A stretch of 64,000 nucleotides of DNA from Bryum argenteum (GCA_037043015.1 CM073325.1:7667001-7731000); one strand, 5' to 3'. Positions 31,001-42,760 are shown, counted from the first letter of the stretch. The notes: generated by a model from the letters alone, not told the origin. A program made the numbers and translations.

Positions 31001-34000
31001 TCGTTGCCTGATTTGACAAAGATGATATCTCTATTGACTGCGTAAGTCTTGCATTTTGTTAAATATTGTCATCTCTTTCTCAAAATTGATTTGTAGTATG
31101 GAAAATCATTGTCTCGCTTTGAATCCTAAAATTGATTCAAAATGGAAGAAATGCCTCTGATTGCCAAGCTTTTATTTACATTTTGGTTCATTTAAATGAA
31201 TCATATTGAAAATTATTCAGTTGTTAAGATAGTTCCTCAAATCATGATGTTTCCTTGTAGGAGGTACTTAAGCATTTAAGGTTCTCAAACTTGTAAACAA
31301 CTTAATATGAGTCTCAATTGATGGTTAATCCTTTTACAGTTATTCTTTTTGGTTTTATCACTTGATGAAAGATCAATTTGCAGTACTAAAGAAAATCTCA
31401 AAAAATTTTGGGCGCTTGTTCACCTTGTTGTACATTGCCACCTTCAACGAAGTATTGTAGACACAAACAAGAGATATATATTGCTGACAATGTCTAGTAC
31501 TTGTTGCTTGTTACAGGGATTTTTCCAACAACAAACTTGATGGATCTGTACCAAATCTTACTTTGATCACAAGCATCCAACATTTGTAAGTGGGCATTTT
31601 CCTAAGATCTTTTACAATTACAATTACCAATACAGAGTATCTTTGTTTGCCTTTGTTTGTACAAATATATTCTTAGAAGTATTATTAACATTTTAAATGT
31701 TGAAACAATCAAGATAATGTCCTTGATGGAAGTACCCTTGGATGTATTTCCACATTAAAAACTTCAAATTATATGGTATTCTTTAGCACGTTTATATTGT
31801 ATATGGTATCCTTTAGCAAGTTTTAAGGGAATTACACTATCAATTGGGATCATTACAAAATTAACTCCTTACTTTTTTATAAATAAATTAAACTTCTCAC
31901 TCTTCAAGATTTATTTACTTATTTATTTATTTATTTATTTATTTTTAAATTTTATATTGTACGTTTATTTTCAATCATATGAACATATCTCAAACCTCAA
32001 AATACAAGAATTTTATCATATTCCAATCATCATGATATAGAAAAAGCCAAGTTTTACACAATCAAATAAGGAGTTACATAATTTAGTTTAAAACAACCAT
32101 ATTTTATTTTATTTTGATTTATTTATTTACTTGTTTTGTTTTGGCCTACCCAAAATTTAGTAAACCCAACTTCCATAAAAAATTACTCATTTTTATTTTT
32201 ATTTTTATTTTTTTACAGGAATTTGAGTCGGAATGCATTTACAGGACCAGTAGTGTTATCTCCTCTTGCAACAAATTCAAGCCTTTCAGTGGTGGACTTA
32301 TCTTACAATCAATTGAAGGGTTCCATAGACTCTTGGAATGAATTCGGACTTCTCTCTCTTCAAGAATTGTAAGTTTCTTTTTTGCTACCCTAGTTTCAAT
32401 AAAAAGGGTACTATTTGATCTTTTACTTCAAATATATAAAATAATGACTATAAACATGTTTGGTGTAGTTATCCATTACTTACAATATTTGCTTATTTTT
32501 GGATGTTGCAGGTACTTGGATGCCAACAATTTCACCGGGACTTTGAACATTAATAAACTCGCGGAGTTGGGTTTACTTAGAACAAGAGTAGCAAACTCAT
32601 CAGGATTCTCATCAGGGATGTTGAGAGTTGTATCATTGATTAACAACAGCATCGGCGATATTGTTTATGATCAAGTCGATATTGAAGAGGTTGCTACAAT
32701 CTTTAGGTGAGAATATGTGATAAGGCATTAGGGAGAAGTTGCAACATGTTGTTATACTTAAATCACCTATATTTTTTAACAATCTAATAATATTTTAATG
32801 AAATATTTAAGTAAGAAAAGTCATAATAGTTCTAGTCAATGAAATTTTGTTAGTTTGTAATCATACTATAATACTAACTTGTAGTACTGTACTTGGGCTT
32901 GTGTAGATTACAAGGAAACCCATATTGTGCTTCACCAGATGCTAATGATGGAACAAGATGTTTTTGCAAACAAATCTGCTTCAACTCAGGTATCAAAGTG
33001 TAGACCATTCAAATAGAGTCCGTACACTTTCACTCAAAGTGCATATAGGTTGATAATATAAATCTAAGAATCATAATATCACTCATTATGATATAGATTA
33101 TCTTTTCCAGCTGAATTTAGATTGAATGGATATATACTTCAAAATTATCTCATGTTCATCATATAGTTGTACTAGAAGTATTTATGTTGGTAATAGCCTA
33201 ATAAACGATCTTGTTTTGAACATGTATGAGAAGTAATATGGTATGTAGTAATTTGTAGCAATGATTGTTGTGAATGTCGCATAATTCTAGATAATAATTT
33301 CTAATTATGGTTTGTTAAAGAGTTGTTATTTTCTAAGGTTTCTTTCTTATAAAACTTCCTCTACACATCCATGACCTTTGAAACAATGGGTTTTTGTTTA
33401 GTCAAGATCACAGAACCAAGACCATCGCAAAATTATAGCAATAGTCGTGGGGACGGTGGTATCATGTTTGGTGTTCCTTTTGATCATCCTCGTGGCGTTA
33501 TATCGTTACAATAGGAGATATCAACGGTATCTTGAGCTCCAAGTCAAAGAAAGTAAGCGTAATCCAAGCTTGTTGTATAATTTCTTTTACATGGATACCA
33601 CATCTACGACTTCCTACACTCTAACAAATATAGTATCTTCATATTCAATGTCCATGTCTAAGTTTAAGTTTGTAGTTGAGATGTATTTATCTCCATACAC
33701 ATATTTGATAGTTAGTCTTCCTTGGATATATCTCAAGCATTATAGTAATTTATTATTATACTATTTATGAAGTATGATTAAGCATGTATATTTGTGATGT
33801 AGGATTTGATGAGGCTGAAGTGAAGCCAACCATATTCCCCTTCCAGCAGCTTAAGACTGCCACCCGGGACTTCCATCCGGATACAAAGTTGGGCGAGGGA
33901 GCTTATGGAGCAGTTTACAAGGTGAATAATCTTTGTTATTGTAGAAAATGTGGCTCAATGTTGAATAGCAATTACTTATGATGAATTATGTATTAACATT

Positions 34001-35520
34001 TGATTATTTGGTTTCTTGTAGGGTGTATTACCAAATGGAAGTGAAGTGGCTGTGAAGCAATTATTTGCCAAGACAACTCAAGATATTGATGACTTTTTGA
34101 ATGAGGTGGTTATGTTGACTGGGATGAAGCATCGAAACTTGATGAATCTGAAAGGATGTTGCGTACGAGAACAACAAAGGTTGTTGGTGTACGAGTATGT
34201 GGATAACCATGACATTGATTACGTTCTTCTGAGTGAGTTCAATTGCCAACACATGCATTTTTTCACTCTGTTTCCTATGTTTTGGAGTCACAATGATCTA
34301 TGTGCACAGCTATGTGCACACATAATTCAAGCGTAAAATAGCATAATTCCTACTCTTGAATCAACCATCTTTTATAAATCTCATTTCTTTGAACAAGATT
34401 GCCTATTTTCTTACAAATTCGAGATTATTTTCTTTTCTATATCGATGTTTTCATAACTATGCTTTCATGCTCATCTAACTCTCACCATGCATGCCTATGT
34501 TGCAGATGGAAAGCAGAAGGCCCTCTTGAGCTGGCCAGTGCGAAAGAAGATATTGTTGGAAGTTGCTCGTGGCTTGCATTACTTGCATGCTCTTGCTCAC
34601 CCTAAAATCATCCATCGAGACATCAAAGCGAGTAACATCTTGTTAACTCAAAATTATGAAGCAAAAATAGCAGATTTTGGGTTGGCGTTGTTGTTCCCGG
34701 GTGAAGAAAGTTACATCATGACCAAGCACGTTGCTGGAACACAGTGCGTTCCCTACCGTATCTTCACCATTTCTTGCTCGATTGGCATTTGGATTGTTTT
34801 CATGTAACCTTGGGCTAATCAAGAAAACTTGCATTACTAGGAATTACAGAAATCTCAAATTACGGGTGTGTATGTACAGGGGGTATATGGCACCAGAATA
34901 TGCATCATACGGTCAGCTGAGTGACAAAGTGGATGTTTTTAGTTTTGGGATTTTGTGCCTTGAGGTTGTTAGTGGTCGAAGAAATATCGATCATGAGGCA
35001 CTCCCCAACCAAACGTACCTCTCCAAATTGGTGAGTATTTTAGAATATGTATTCTGCTTCCCTTTGTGTGCCATTTTCCATAGTAGTTCAGAGGCCTGAC
35101 GTTCTATTCTGCCTGTAGGCATGGGAGGTTCATCGTGAGGGGAGGCTGATGGAAGTGGTAGATACAACACTCTCCTTGCAAGATGACGAGATCCTCGAAG
35201 TGGAGCGAGTGATCAACATTGCTCTTCTGTGCATCCAAAACGCAGCAGAGCAGCGTCCAAGCATGGAGCGAGTGGTTGCCATGTTGCAAGGCGGTACCGC
35301 TGCAGAAGTGGCCATGCCCCAAGCATCTCACGAGGAGGCCTACTTGGAGAATATCCGCTTGTTTGCCATGGGGAAAGGCTCCACTCTCGCCACTGTCAAG
35401 GAGGAGGTTCTCGGGGAGTCGTCTTCTTCTTTGAGTATTAGGAGGTCGTTTAAGAAGAGTGGGTTTGATGTTTTGTCCACTGGGGCGTTGCTTGAGCTTA
35501 GTGAAATCAAAGTTAGATAG
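28085..35520 (+). CDS. LRR receptor-like protein kinase RLK1
   Basis: Eighteen exons: 28085-28199, 28491-28710, 28806-28877, 29582-29653, 29797-29865, 30189-30338, 30571-30639, 30973-31041, 31517-31585, 32219-32368, 32512-32706, 32907-32989, 33421-33552, 33803-33921, 34022-34232, 34506-34743, 34880-35030, 35119-35520. They splice in frame to about 861 residues. Signal peptide [17 protein letters not shown]; Cys-paired cap with NWRGVEC; about nine LRRs, mostly one per 69-72-nt exon ([14 protein letters not shown]); membrane segment [16 protein letters not shown]; kinase with GEGAYGAVY loop, VAVK lysine, [14 protein letters not shown] and GYMAPEY. All catalytic residues are present. Exon 13 must use an acceptor 19 nt inside the ancestral one to keep frame. 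Ligand unknown; subfamily uncertain. Confidence 0.88.
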
Positions 35521-35639
35521 CCTCACTTGCTGCTACTACAAGAGAGTGTAGCTAGTGTTTGATGGTTTTGAATGGTTTGTGTATATTGTTTCATCATTCT
35601 ACAAGAAGATATTAGAGTTTGAAGTGGACTGAGAGTTTG

Positions 35640-36155
35640 AAGGAGAAGCCCGAGGGGGATGCGGAGCTTGCTGCTGCAGCAGAGGTACTAGAAGGGGAGT
35701 CTTCATATCAAATGGTGAAGGCGAATTAGGCTTGCTTGCTAGGCTCCTCCTGAAGCTGCTCTGGAAGCAGGTATATTAGTCACCAAAACCCGAAAAGCCT
35801 CCGGATGAAGCAAAGGATGGTGTGGAGGGTGGGAACTAGGCGTGTTATTTTCCGAGCGAGGCTCCAAACAATGAGCCTGAGCTTGCGCTGGGAGTAGTAG
35901 CAGCCAAGGATTGAGCGAAAGAGAACAAACTTGGAGAAGGAGAGGCGCCAAAGGGGGACGGGGAAGAAGAAGCGGTTACTGGTGGTGGTTCCAGAGCATG
36001 ATGCACCGAAGAACCGACCCCCTCCAGAACCAAATCCTTGTGGACTAGTACTTCTTGTTTGGGTAGAAGAACACAATGCCGAGCCTGACGATGCACCGAC
36101 AGAGAACGATGTGGGCGTGCTCCGCGACGAAGCCCGAAACCCTGTGAAATCAAGT
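35640..36155 (-). pseudogene. Antisense NUP62 fragment downstream of RLK1
   Basis: Complement of the RLK strand matches the first ~260 codons of NUP62 (compare 4938-5705), including GFGSGGG, SSSPSPFGASPSP, LFSFAQS and SASSGSLFGASLG blocks. The central FG repeats (around 5056-5236) are missing and the frame is broken several times. The other copy is at 53936-54493, so the transfer predates the unit duplication. It starts about 120 bp after the RLK1 stop. Confidence 0.85.
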
Positions 36156-36225
36156 GTGGATAAAGAATGACAAAATTGATTTGCAAACCTTCAACACACC
36201 AGTCAAAACACCCTCCACCACCAAT

Positions 36226-36373
36226 AGATGCATCGAGGAACTCCTGAGGAGTCTTCGTCTTCCTTGAGTAGGAAGTTGTTTAAAAAGTCGTTCGGAAAGA
36301 CTGGAATTGATGATTTGTCGATGATTTGTTGACCACGGCGTTGCTTGAGCTTAGTGAAAATCAAAGTTGGGTA
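36226..36373 (+). pseudogene. Older RLK C-terminal tail after the NUP62 fragment
   Basis: Diverged copy of the last RLK codons (compare 35401-35520): the GGAGTCTTCGTCTTCC, AGGAAG, TTTAAAAAGTCG and GCGTTGCTTGAGCTTAGTGA blocks are recognisable. It has frame damage and a small duplication (GATGATTTGTCGATGATTTG). It indicates that the NUP62 piece lies between two RLK 3' ends. Confidence 0.75.
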
Positions 36374-37039
36374 GCCTAGTAGGTGCTGCTGCGACTCGAA
36401 GAGTGTGTAGCTGGCAATTTTGAATCGTTTTAAGGTGTTGTGTATATTGTTTGATCATTTTTCAAGGAAATGTTAGATTCTGAAGTGGATTGTACTGTAC
36501 ATATAACTGTCAAATTACTCAACTGATTCGGTACTCCCCTGAATCTTGCTAAAAGCATACAAGAAAGTGTTTGGATTGTGATTGCTAGTACCTGTTTTAC
36601 TGAAAATGTAGAGTGATTTCTGTGCACAGAATCACTTAAGAAGATTGATCTTTCCACTTGCAATTCGGACAAGATATTGGACAACCAGATAAGAAAGGAT
36701 GTAGTTTTGCCATCACAAATATTGTGACCTACACCATGAAACAAGATAGCGTAGTTACTAGATTTTTGCTAACAGAACCACATGATCGTAGTATGATCAT
36801 GGCAAGTCTGGACGTGTTTGTGGAGTTTACTATAAAGTGCCGTCATGATAAATAGCTACTGTTACACTACCATTGCAAACCGAACACAGATTGCTACCTG
36901 CAATCATGCACCGAGATGCACATGATAGGGAAGAAATCACGCTTTACAAGTTTTGTGTCTACAATCGTTCTGATGAACATGTGTGTTCCGTTCGAGATCA
37001 GCAACACTTTCAGAACCAAATTGTCGACGTATTTGGCTT

Positions 37040-37440
37040 CGGATTTACTACTGAGAAGAAACAAGTTGCCTAATAGTCATTATGCTGCTGCAAAGTCAAT
37101 TCGGAGGTTGGGGTTGGACTACAACAACATCCATGCTTGTCCACATGGGTGTGTGTTTTACAAGAATGATTATAGAGAGTTGGAGATATGCCCAGAGTGT
37201 CTGAAGTCCAGATGGTCGGATAACACAAATTCCATCCCAACAAAGGTGATAAGACACTTTCCTCTCATTCCGCACCTCCAACGACTATGGAGATCTCCGG
37301 AGATTGCGAGCATGTTGACCGGTTACAAGAACCATGTTAGAGACGATGCATGGAATTATGCAATCTGCAATTGACAGTCTTGCGTGGAAGCACATCAACA
37401 TGGACTTTGCGTTCAAGGTTGTCATATCGGGCGTGTTGAG
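37040..37440 (+). pseudogene. CACTA TNP2-like transposase, N-terminal part
   Basis: Reads LPNSHYAAAKSIRRLGLDY, then NNIHACPHGCVFYKNDYREL, ICPECLKSRW and KVIRHFPLIPHLQRLWRSPE, the classic cysteine motif and following block of plant TNP2 transposases. The frame shifts near 37370, after which IDSLAWKHINMDFAF continues the family pattern. Sequence then runs into G-rich DNA and the rest is lost. Confidence 0.85.
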
Positions 37441-37512
37441 GTAATCGGGCAGACAAAACGGGCGTACGAGTTGTCGTGGACGGACGGGCGTGCTTGCGCA
37501 CCTTAATTGTAG

Positions 37513-37720
37513 GGGCGGAGGAGGGGGGGGGGGTTAAGGGCGGGGGAGGGGCAGGGGGCGGGGGAGGGGGGATTAAGGGCGGGGGTACGGGGGGTAGGAG
37601 AGGAGATAAGGGGGGTTGCTGCGTTTTTTTTTTTTTTTTTTTTTTTAATTTTTTAATTTTTTTTTTTTAAATTTTAAAATTTTTGAATTTTTTTGAATTT
37701 TTAAAATTTTTTTTGGGTGG
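37513..37720. repeat. G-rich tract followed by poly-T
   Basis: 37513-37610 is almost only G with short spacers on the plus strand; 37625-37720 is T-rich. The G part could form quadruplexes. A C-rich tract lies at 39837-39882 on the other side of the kinase-like pseudogene. Confidence 0.9.
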
Positions 37721-38000
37721 TATTTACAAACCGATTCATGCATAGGTTGAGTGGTATTTGGCAAGGTATGTATATGAGCGGTTGGACAAGTGAGGAGGGG
37801 TGGGAACTAATAAATATGTGCACCCAAATCAAAACAATGCAATTAAATATGTCATATGAAGATGTACAAATGCATCGAATAAGAGAAGTTGCTGCGTATA
37901 TTATATGTATGTGCACAATTGAAAATACATATAGTATTGTAATCATCCATGCAATCCTTCTACATACAATAGGCACACGCTAACTTTGGAGACCGCTAAA

Positions 38001-39660
38001 CTAAATAGCTGAATTACGGAAACAACTCATTGGCATGGTCCAACTAAATGGATACTTTTCTAAGGCCTCAATAACATCGGACACAATCAACCTTTTGGAC
38101 ACATCCGGGTCCTGGAGGCCTTTTAATTTGAAGCTGAGATACTCGTGATTGTGGGCGCGGTCTAGGCGGTGTGGCATTAAGTATTTCATATCGCACTCTT
38201 ATTGCCAAATGTGTTGTGCTAACGACCCGGCGGAGAATGCATCGGCTGCCTTGGAATATATGTGTTTGCATTCCATAACCTCAAGGGGATTGTCAGATTC
38301 GCGTGGACCATACAAAAACCATAATTCCGGTGCCACAAATCTTTGCCAAGTGCGTTGTTCATCCAACTCCTCTTCCTTCGCATATCTATACTTGGATGGC
38401 GCTTGTTCTACCACTCGACTTGAAATCCCCCAGTTGCAAAGCTCGATGTACACCGTCTCTGGTTCCCAATCATCGAAATGCAATAGAACATTGGCTGGAG
38501 TAATGTCATTGTGTAGATAATTTTGTTCACGACACTTTTCCACAATGACAAGCAACGACAATGCCAAATCAAGTCCGTCGTTTACGAAATGTTACAACCC
38601 AACGTAGTTGTATATCGGATAGCCCTGACTTGAGCTCTTTTGGAATGTCGTCATATTACAAGTGCTTTGGGATTTTCCGATTGATATGAATGTCAAAATC
38701 TTTGTAGCAACCTTCGTTCCACCATAGCGAAAATCCATCCATTGTTCTAGGATGCAAGTACGATAGTCTGATGATTCTAGGGTACTTCATTGGACATCCA
38801 CCCGCCTCATTTACGATTGCCATGCGCTTCTCCCTCTCGTTGTTCACATTTGTCAATTGTTTACGCGCAAATGGAATCCAACTAGGAATATGTTGAAGTT
38901 TTGTAAGCACCACCTTAGTCACCTTCCCATATCCACCTTGGATACGTTGTCCTGGCATAGATACCACGATAACGGTTGATTCTAGCCACTTGAAAGTTCC
39001 ACTGTTGCAATGAGACGTAACAAAATCCTCGGCTTTTAATTTCCATGTCTCATTCCTCTTCCCAGGACCTTTCGAAAAGAGTTGACCAAAAGTTTTCATT
39101 GTATCTAGCTTTGTAACTAGTTCTTCATCTTCAATTGTCCAGTTGCTCTTATGTGTCAATTTCTTCCCCGAAACATACGTCCATGCGTCCACGGTGTTGG
39201 TAGTCAACTCTACCACTCTGAGGTTCAACCATGCACCGTGGTCGTAGAAGTTGGTCCAATCACAAAGTTCGTAATTGTTTTCAAAACAACGCTCCAGGTA
39301 TTGGTGAAGCTCCTGACACAAATTGTGGTATCCTTCATCATTCGCCCCAATGTAAGACCTATGCAATTCTTGCATAGTTCGTATCTCATAGAAATGTATA
39401 CCGCTCCGTCGAGCAAAATTGAGATAGTCCTCGGTTGGTATAAGTGGTGTCTCTTCCTCCTCTAGCAAGATCGAATTGTTCTTTTTTGACCCCTTACTTT
39501 TTTTCTTTTTTTCCTTTCTATTCCGTGATCCCGATGAAGAAGGGTTTGTAGATTTTGTCTCCTTTGCAATTTCCTCTCTTTCCTCAAGACGGTCAAGGAA
39601 GGTTTCCAAATCTTCATTTCCATGTCGCATACTCGAACCTTGGCTCCCTTCACCCTCCAT
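38001..39660 (-). pseudogene. Protein-kinase-like gene, decayed, inside the CACTA block
   Basis: Begins MEGEGSQGSSMRHGNEDLE, followed by a Lys/Ser-rich region (KEKKKKSKGSKKNN) and an unrecognised ~150-residue domain. A kinase N-lobe follows (QGGYGKVTKV loop, FARKQL lysine). After a stop at 38656-38658 the catalytic part continues in another frame: NYLHNDITPANVLLHF (HxD..N motif), ELCNWGIS in the DFG position, FVAPELW for APE and a C-lobe end DPDVSKRLIVSDVIEALEKY. At least three in-frame TAA codons and one frame change are seen, so it is a pseudogene. Asn in place of the DFG Asp would suggest weak or no catalysis even when whole. No known family name. Confidence 0.7.
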
Positions 39661-39836
39661 TTCGAATCTGAGAAAATAACGGCAAAAACTCCTTCCTCGT
39701 GCTGAAAACACACCGCCAAGTGCCCACACTAACTCAATGAAGAAGTAGTGTTTGGCATCTAGCGGAGTGAGGTGAATAATGAAATAACTTGGCTTTTATA
39801 GGGGAGGGGAGTGTGGGAAAAGGAAAAGGAGGGTGG

Positions 39837-39882
39837 GCCTTCCCCCGCCCCCCCTTCCCCCTTCCCCGCCCCCCCCCCTTTC
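39837..39882. repeat. C-rich tract
   Basis: Runs of 3-10 C broken by TT, immediately upstream of the kinase-like pseudogene; preceded at 39797-39837 by a G/A-rich run. i-motif or G4 (other strand) potential. Confidence 0.8.
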
Positions 39883-39929
39883 TTGAACGTGAGGGCTCAT
39901 CTTCCTTTACACCTCGTCGAACACTCTTC

Positions 39930-40098
39930 ATATGCGGACCGGTCCATTGTAGATAGATGTATTCCATCGAGATATACTTGAAAACGCTGAAATGGTACGG
40001 ATGTACGCACATCTCAAACATAGCATAGCGGAAGGGTACCGGCTGGACGAAACTCTTGGATTTTGTACAGAGTATATGAAACACCATAGAGCAACAAC
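39930..40098 (+). pseudogene. CACTA TNP2-like transposase, C-terminal part
   Basis: Plus-strand fragments YSIEIYLKTLKWY, then MYAHLKHSIAEGYRLDETL and GFCTEYMKHH match the conserved ERYLKxLKxxVRN...SIAEGY...FCxxY block of TNP2 transposases. Frame changes occur within it. Same strand as 37040-37440, as expected if both belong to one element whose middle was lost or replaced. Confidence 0.7.
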
Positions 40099-40139
40099 TT
40101 ACTGGGTAAGGGATGCTAACGAATAAAATAAAACACTTC

Positions 40140-41160
40140 CTGCACAACTGTAAATTACACCAAACAATTTAGAAATACAACACAATCAAGTAGGAAATGT
40201 GCATCATGGATTTTTACATGTCATACTTTGGTTCCGTACGAGTCATTCTTTAGTCATATTTTGGTTATTGCAAGTCATTTCTAAGTCATTTCTAAGTCGT
40301 ACTGTAGTATTAAGATCAAAACCCTAAAATTTCAGCCCTGGTATGGCGGCGTCGACAACATTAGGGTTTTCAAGACTACCCAGGTACTATTTTTGAAAAT
40401 TGAGTGCTGCAAATTTTTGGTAGGCTTCATTATTGGCATGTGTGTATTCTTTCATCTTTGTTTAAGTGTTAGGTTGCTAAAAACATTACTTCAGGGTTTG
40501 TAATCACCATTTGCTTGAACTTCCTACCGCACTTAGAAACAAAGAAAGAAAAAAGGAAAGGAAGGAAATAGACATACCTTCACAACCATGCTTCTCCACA
40601 CTCTTTACTCAGAGATGGCATCATAACACCTAATCTCACAAAAAAAATAAAAAATAAATGCATATCTAATTAGTAATATTTTGTGCTTTTCTCTAACTAC
40701 TATGAATCAACTACTCTAAATTAAAGGCAATAAGTGCAAGCCTGCAAGGTAATCAAGTGAAGAGAGGAACTTTAATAAAAAAACTCAAGAAAAAAGAGCT
40801 TCAGATTAAGAGGAGAAAGAGTAATCTAAACTTCAGAAAATGGTGCAAGAAAAAGAGAGTACAAGAGATGGTGCAGACTATAATATGTGGTGCAGTTAGG
40901 GTTAGGGTTTGATAAGGTCAACGACACTAGTTTATGACCATTCTGTCTACACTAATTGTTGTAAAATTTAATTTCACATTAATTAATGGGTCTTATGTCA
41001 ACCTTACGGTCATGTTGAAAGATTGATGAAGTTTGCCACAAGGCCTAAATTTGTCATCTTTGTTTGCCCTATTGGATAAGAATAATGATATTTTTAAGAA
41101 TTGTATTGTCATGTCAACAATTCTATTGCCTCAAATGAAGATATAGCTATTTAGTTATTT
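40140..41160. other. AT-rich DNA, no gene
   Basis: GTCATTTCTAAGTCATTTC repeats at 40225-40310 resemble CACTA subterminal motifs. A second possible CACTA-like start (CACTAGTTTATGACC) is at about 40926. No coding region seen. Confidence 0.5.
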
Positions 41161-42330
41161 TATAGTAATAAAGAATGACTCCTTTGATTTCAAGCTGGAA
41201 AAATATAATATTTAGAGTTTCGCGGAAATTGTACTGCTAAATGTGGAGAAAAACACAAAAAAAATCTTGCCAACACAATGACTACAAAATGATACGAAGT
41301 CATCCACGTGTGACTAATTTCCAAATATATGAAATACGGAACAAAATAAAAGAGCCACATAGGGAAAAAAATATAAAGGTAACTGCGGTTTTTGCCAAGA
41401 AATGACTCCAACTTATCCACGTCATAAAATAATTTTTAAATAGATAAAATATGGAGAAAATAGAGGAATGATATAGAAAAAAAAAGTAAAAATACTATCT
41501 TCAGTTGTCGACAATAATGACTGCAGCATGACTCCAACTTTTCCACATATGAAAATATAAAACATGAATAATAAATGACAAAATTTGAAGATCTATGTCG
41601 GATTTTAGAAAACATGTAACTGCAATGGACGACATCGAATGACTGTTCAATGACTCATTGTTATCCTCGTCAGATATAATATTCAACATAAGAAAATTAT
41701 GAAGAAAATAGAAGATCCACGTGAGATTCTAGAAAACATGTAACTGCAATGCACGATATTGGATGATTTATTAATGACTCCTTGTTATCCACATCAAATA
41801 TAATATCAAGCATATAAAAAATAGGATGAAAACAGAAGATCCACGTTGGATTCTAAGAATGAAGAAACTGAAGTTATGCACCTCATATGACTAAACTATA
41901 ACTCTGTACTATCCACGTCACTAAGGATTTTAGAAATGAAATAAATAATGAACAGAACATAGGAGCCACGTCGGATCCCCTAGGTGAGCTAACTACATTT
42001 GTCGACCTCGAATGACAGTAAAATGACTACTCCAGTTCCACGTTAGCAGAAAGCCAAAATCCACGTCGGATTTGGGAACAAAAAAGCCAACGGTGTCTAC
42101 AGCATATGACTACCGCATGACTTGATCGTTGCCACGGAAGCAAAATGGACGATAACTTGTAAATGCAATTGGTCTTTGAGGCTTTGGCCATCATCCATTT
42201 AACGCCTACTCACATGCAATGACTGGCGAATGACATCGTTGTTTTTGTGACGTCCGACATGTTGTCATTCTGTACTCAACTAGTACTCATAAAGTAGTCG
42301 TAAATACATCAATGTCATTGTATTGTCGGC
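41160..42330. repeat. Degenerate ~110-130-bp tandem array rich in TGACT
   Basis: About nine units, each with a paired motif such as AATGACT...AATGACTCC, then TTATCCACGTC, then an AT-rich spacer ending near GATCCACGT. Units at 41581-41700 and 41701-41820 are the most alike. It is probably the enlarged subterminal repeat region of the CACTA element. Confidence 0.65.
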
Positions 42331-42488
42331 CCAAGGCGGTCACATTTACCTGAAAAGCTACTAGTGTTGAACTCCAATTCGACCAGTAAGAGAGATGTTT
42401 GAGAAAGCAACGATTTTCACACGCAAGAGGATAAACAAGGGTTTGGTGTCCTTTTGCTACGAGGAGAGCTAGAACTCATGGCAAATGA

Positions 42489-42760
42489 ACGGATCACAAT
42501 ATTTTAGTGCTACGAGCATTTTTCGGGGGCAAGAGAGGGGATGGGTAAAAGAGCCCCCTAATTTTTTGATGTATAGGCTTCAAATGCCAAGAAGTAAGCT
42601 TCTAGGGGTAATTTGGGGTCGCAGGTCTCAAATTTGAATTCAAAATTATCAAAATCGGATGTCGTGGGTCCAAATCAAAAATTTCAGGAATTTTGAAGAA
42701 AAAATCCCATCGACTGATCGGGCTCCATCAAATGCTCGTAGCACTTAAATAGAGGCGCCC
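42489..42760. mobile_element. MITE family A, copy 2 (272 bp, 7-bp TSD)
   Basis: Internal inverted ends AGTGCTACGAGCATTT at 42506-42521 and complement at 42730-42745. Direct repeats CAAATGA flank it (42482-42488 and 42761-42767). Unit 1 has the uninterrupted site, one CAAATGA at 25808-25814, which fixes the boundaries. Interior resembles 1648-1909. Confidence 0.88.

Larger units (their letters stand above)
25684..36946 (+). repeat. Segmental duplication, unit 1
   Basis: Homologous to 42358-55178. Left boundary lies near the CTACTAGTG shared by both copies; the right boundary is sharp, after GATGCACATGATAGGGAA. The unit holds upstream sequence, RLK1, an antisense NUP62 fragment and a second RLK tail. 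Homology is broken by insertions private to each unit (25964-26901 here; 42489-42760 and 44110-46024 in unit 2). Confidence 0.9.
36946..42366 (+). mobile_element. CACTA (En/Spm)-derived block between the RLK units
   Basis: Contains N-terminal and C-terminal parts of a TNP2-type transposase on the plus strand, TGAC-rich repeats on the right, and ends near CTACTAGTG (42358-42366), a CACTA-type right terminus. The left side lacks a CACTA terminus and starts abruptly where the RLK unit homology stops. I find no matching 3-bp target duplication, so the element is truncated or rearranged. A kinase-like pseudogene lies in its middle on the opposite strand. Confidence 0.65.

Noticed and set aside
37476-37670. 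Gly-rich ORF
   Set aside because: Translation of a G tract followed by poly-T.
40893-40912. Telomere-like GTTAGGGTTAGGGTTT
   Set aside because: Barely two units; expected by chance or as a promoter motif, not a telomeric array.
40926-42366. A separate CACTA element with CACTAGT ends
   Set aside because: Only seven terminal bases match and the 3-bp flanks differ (CGA and TTG); treated as part of the larger CACTA block.
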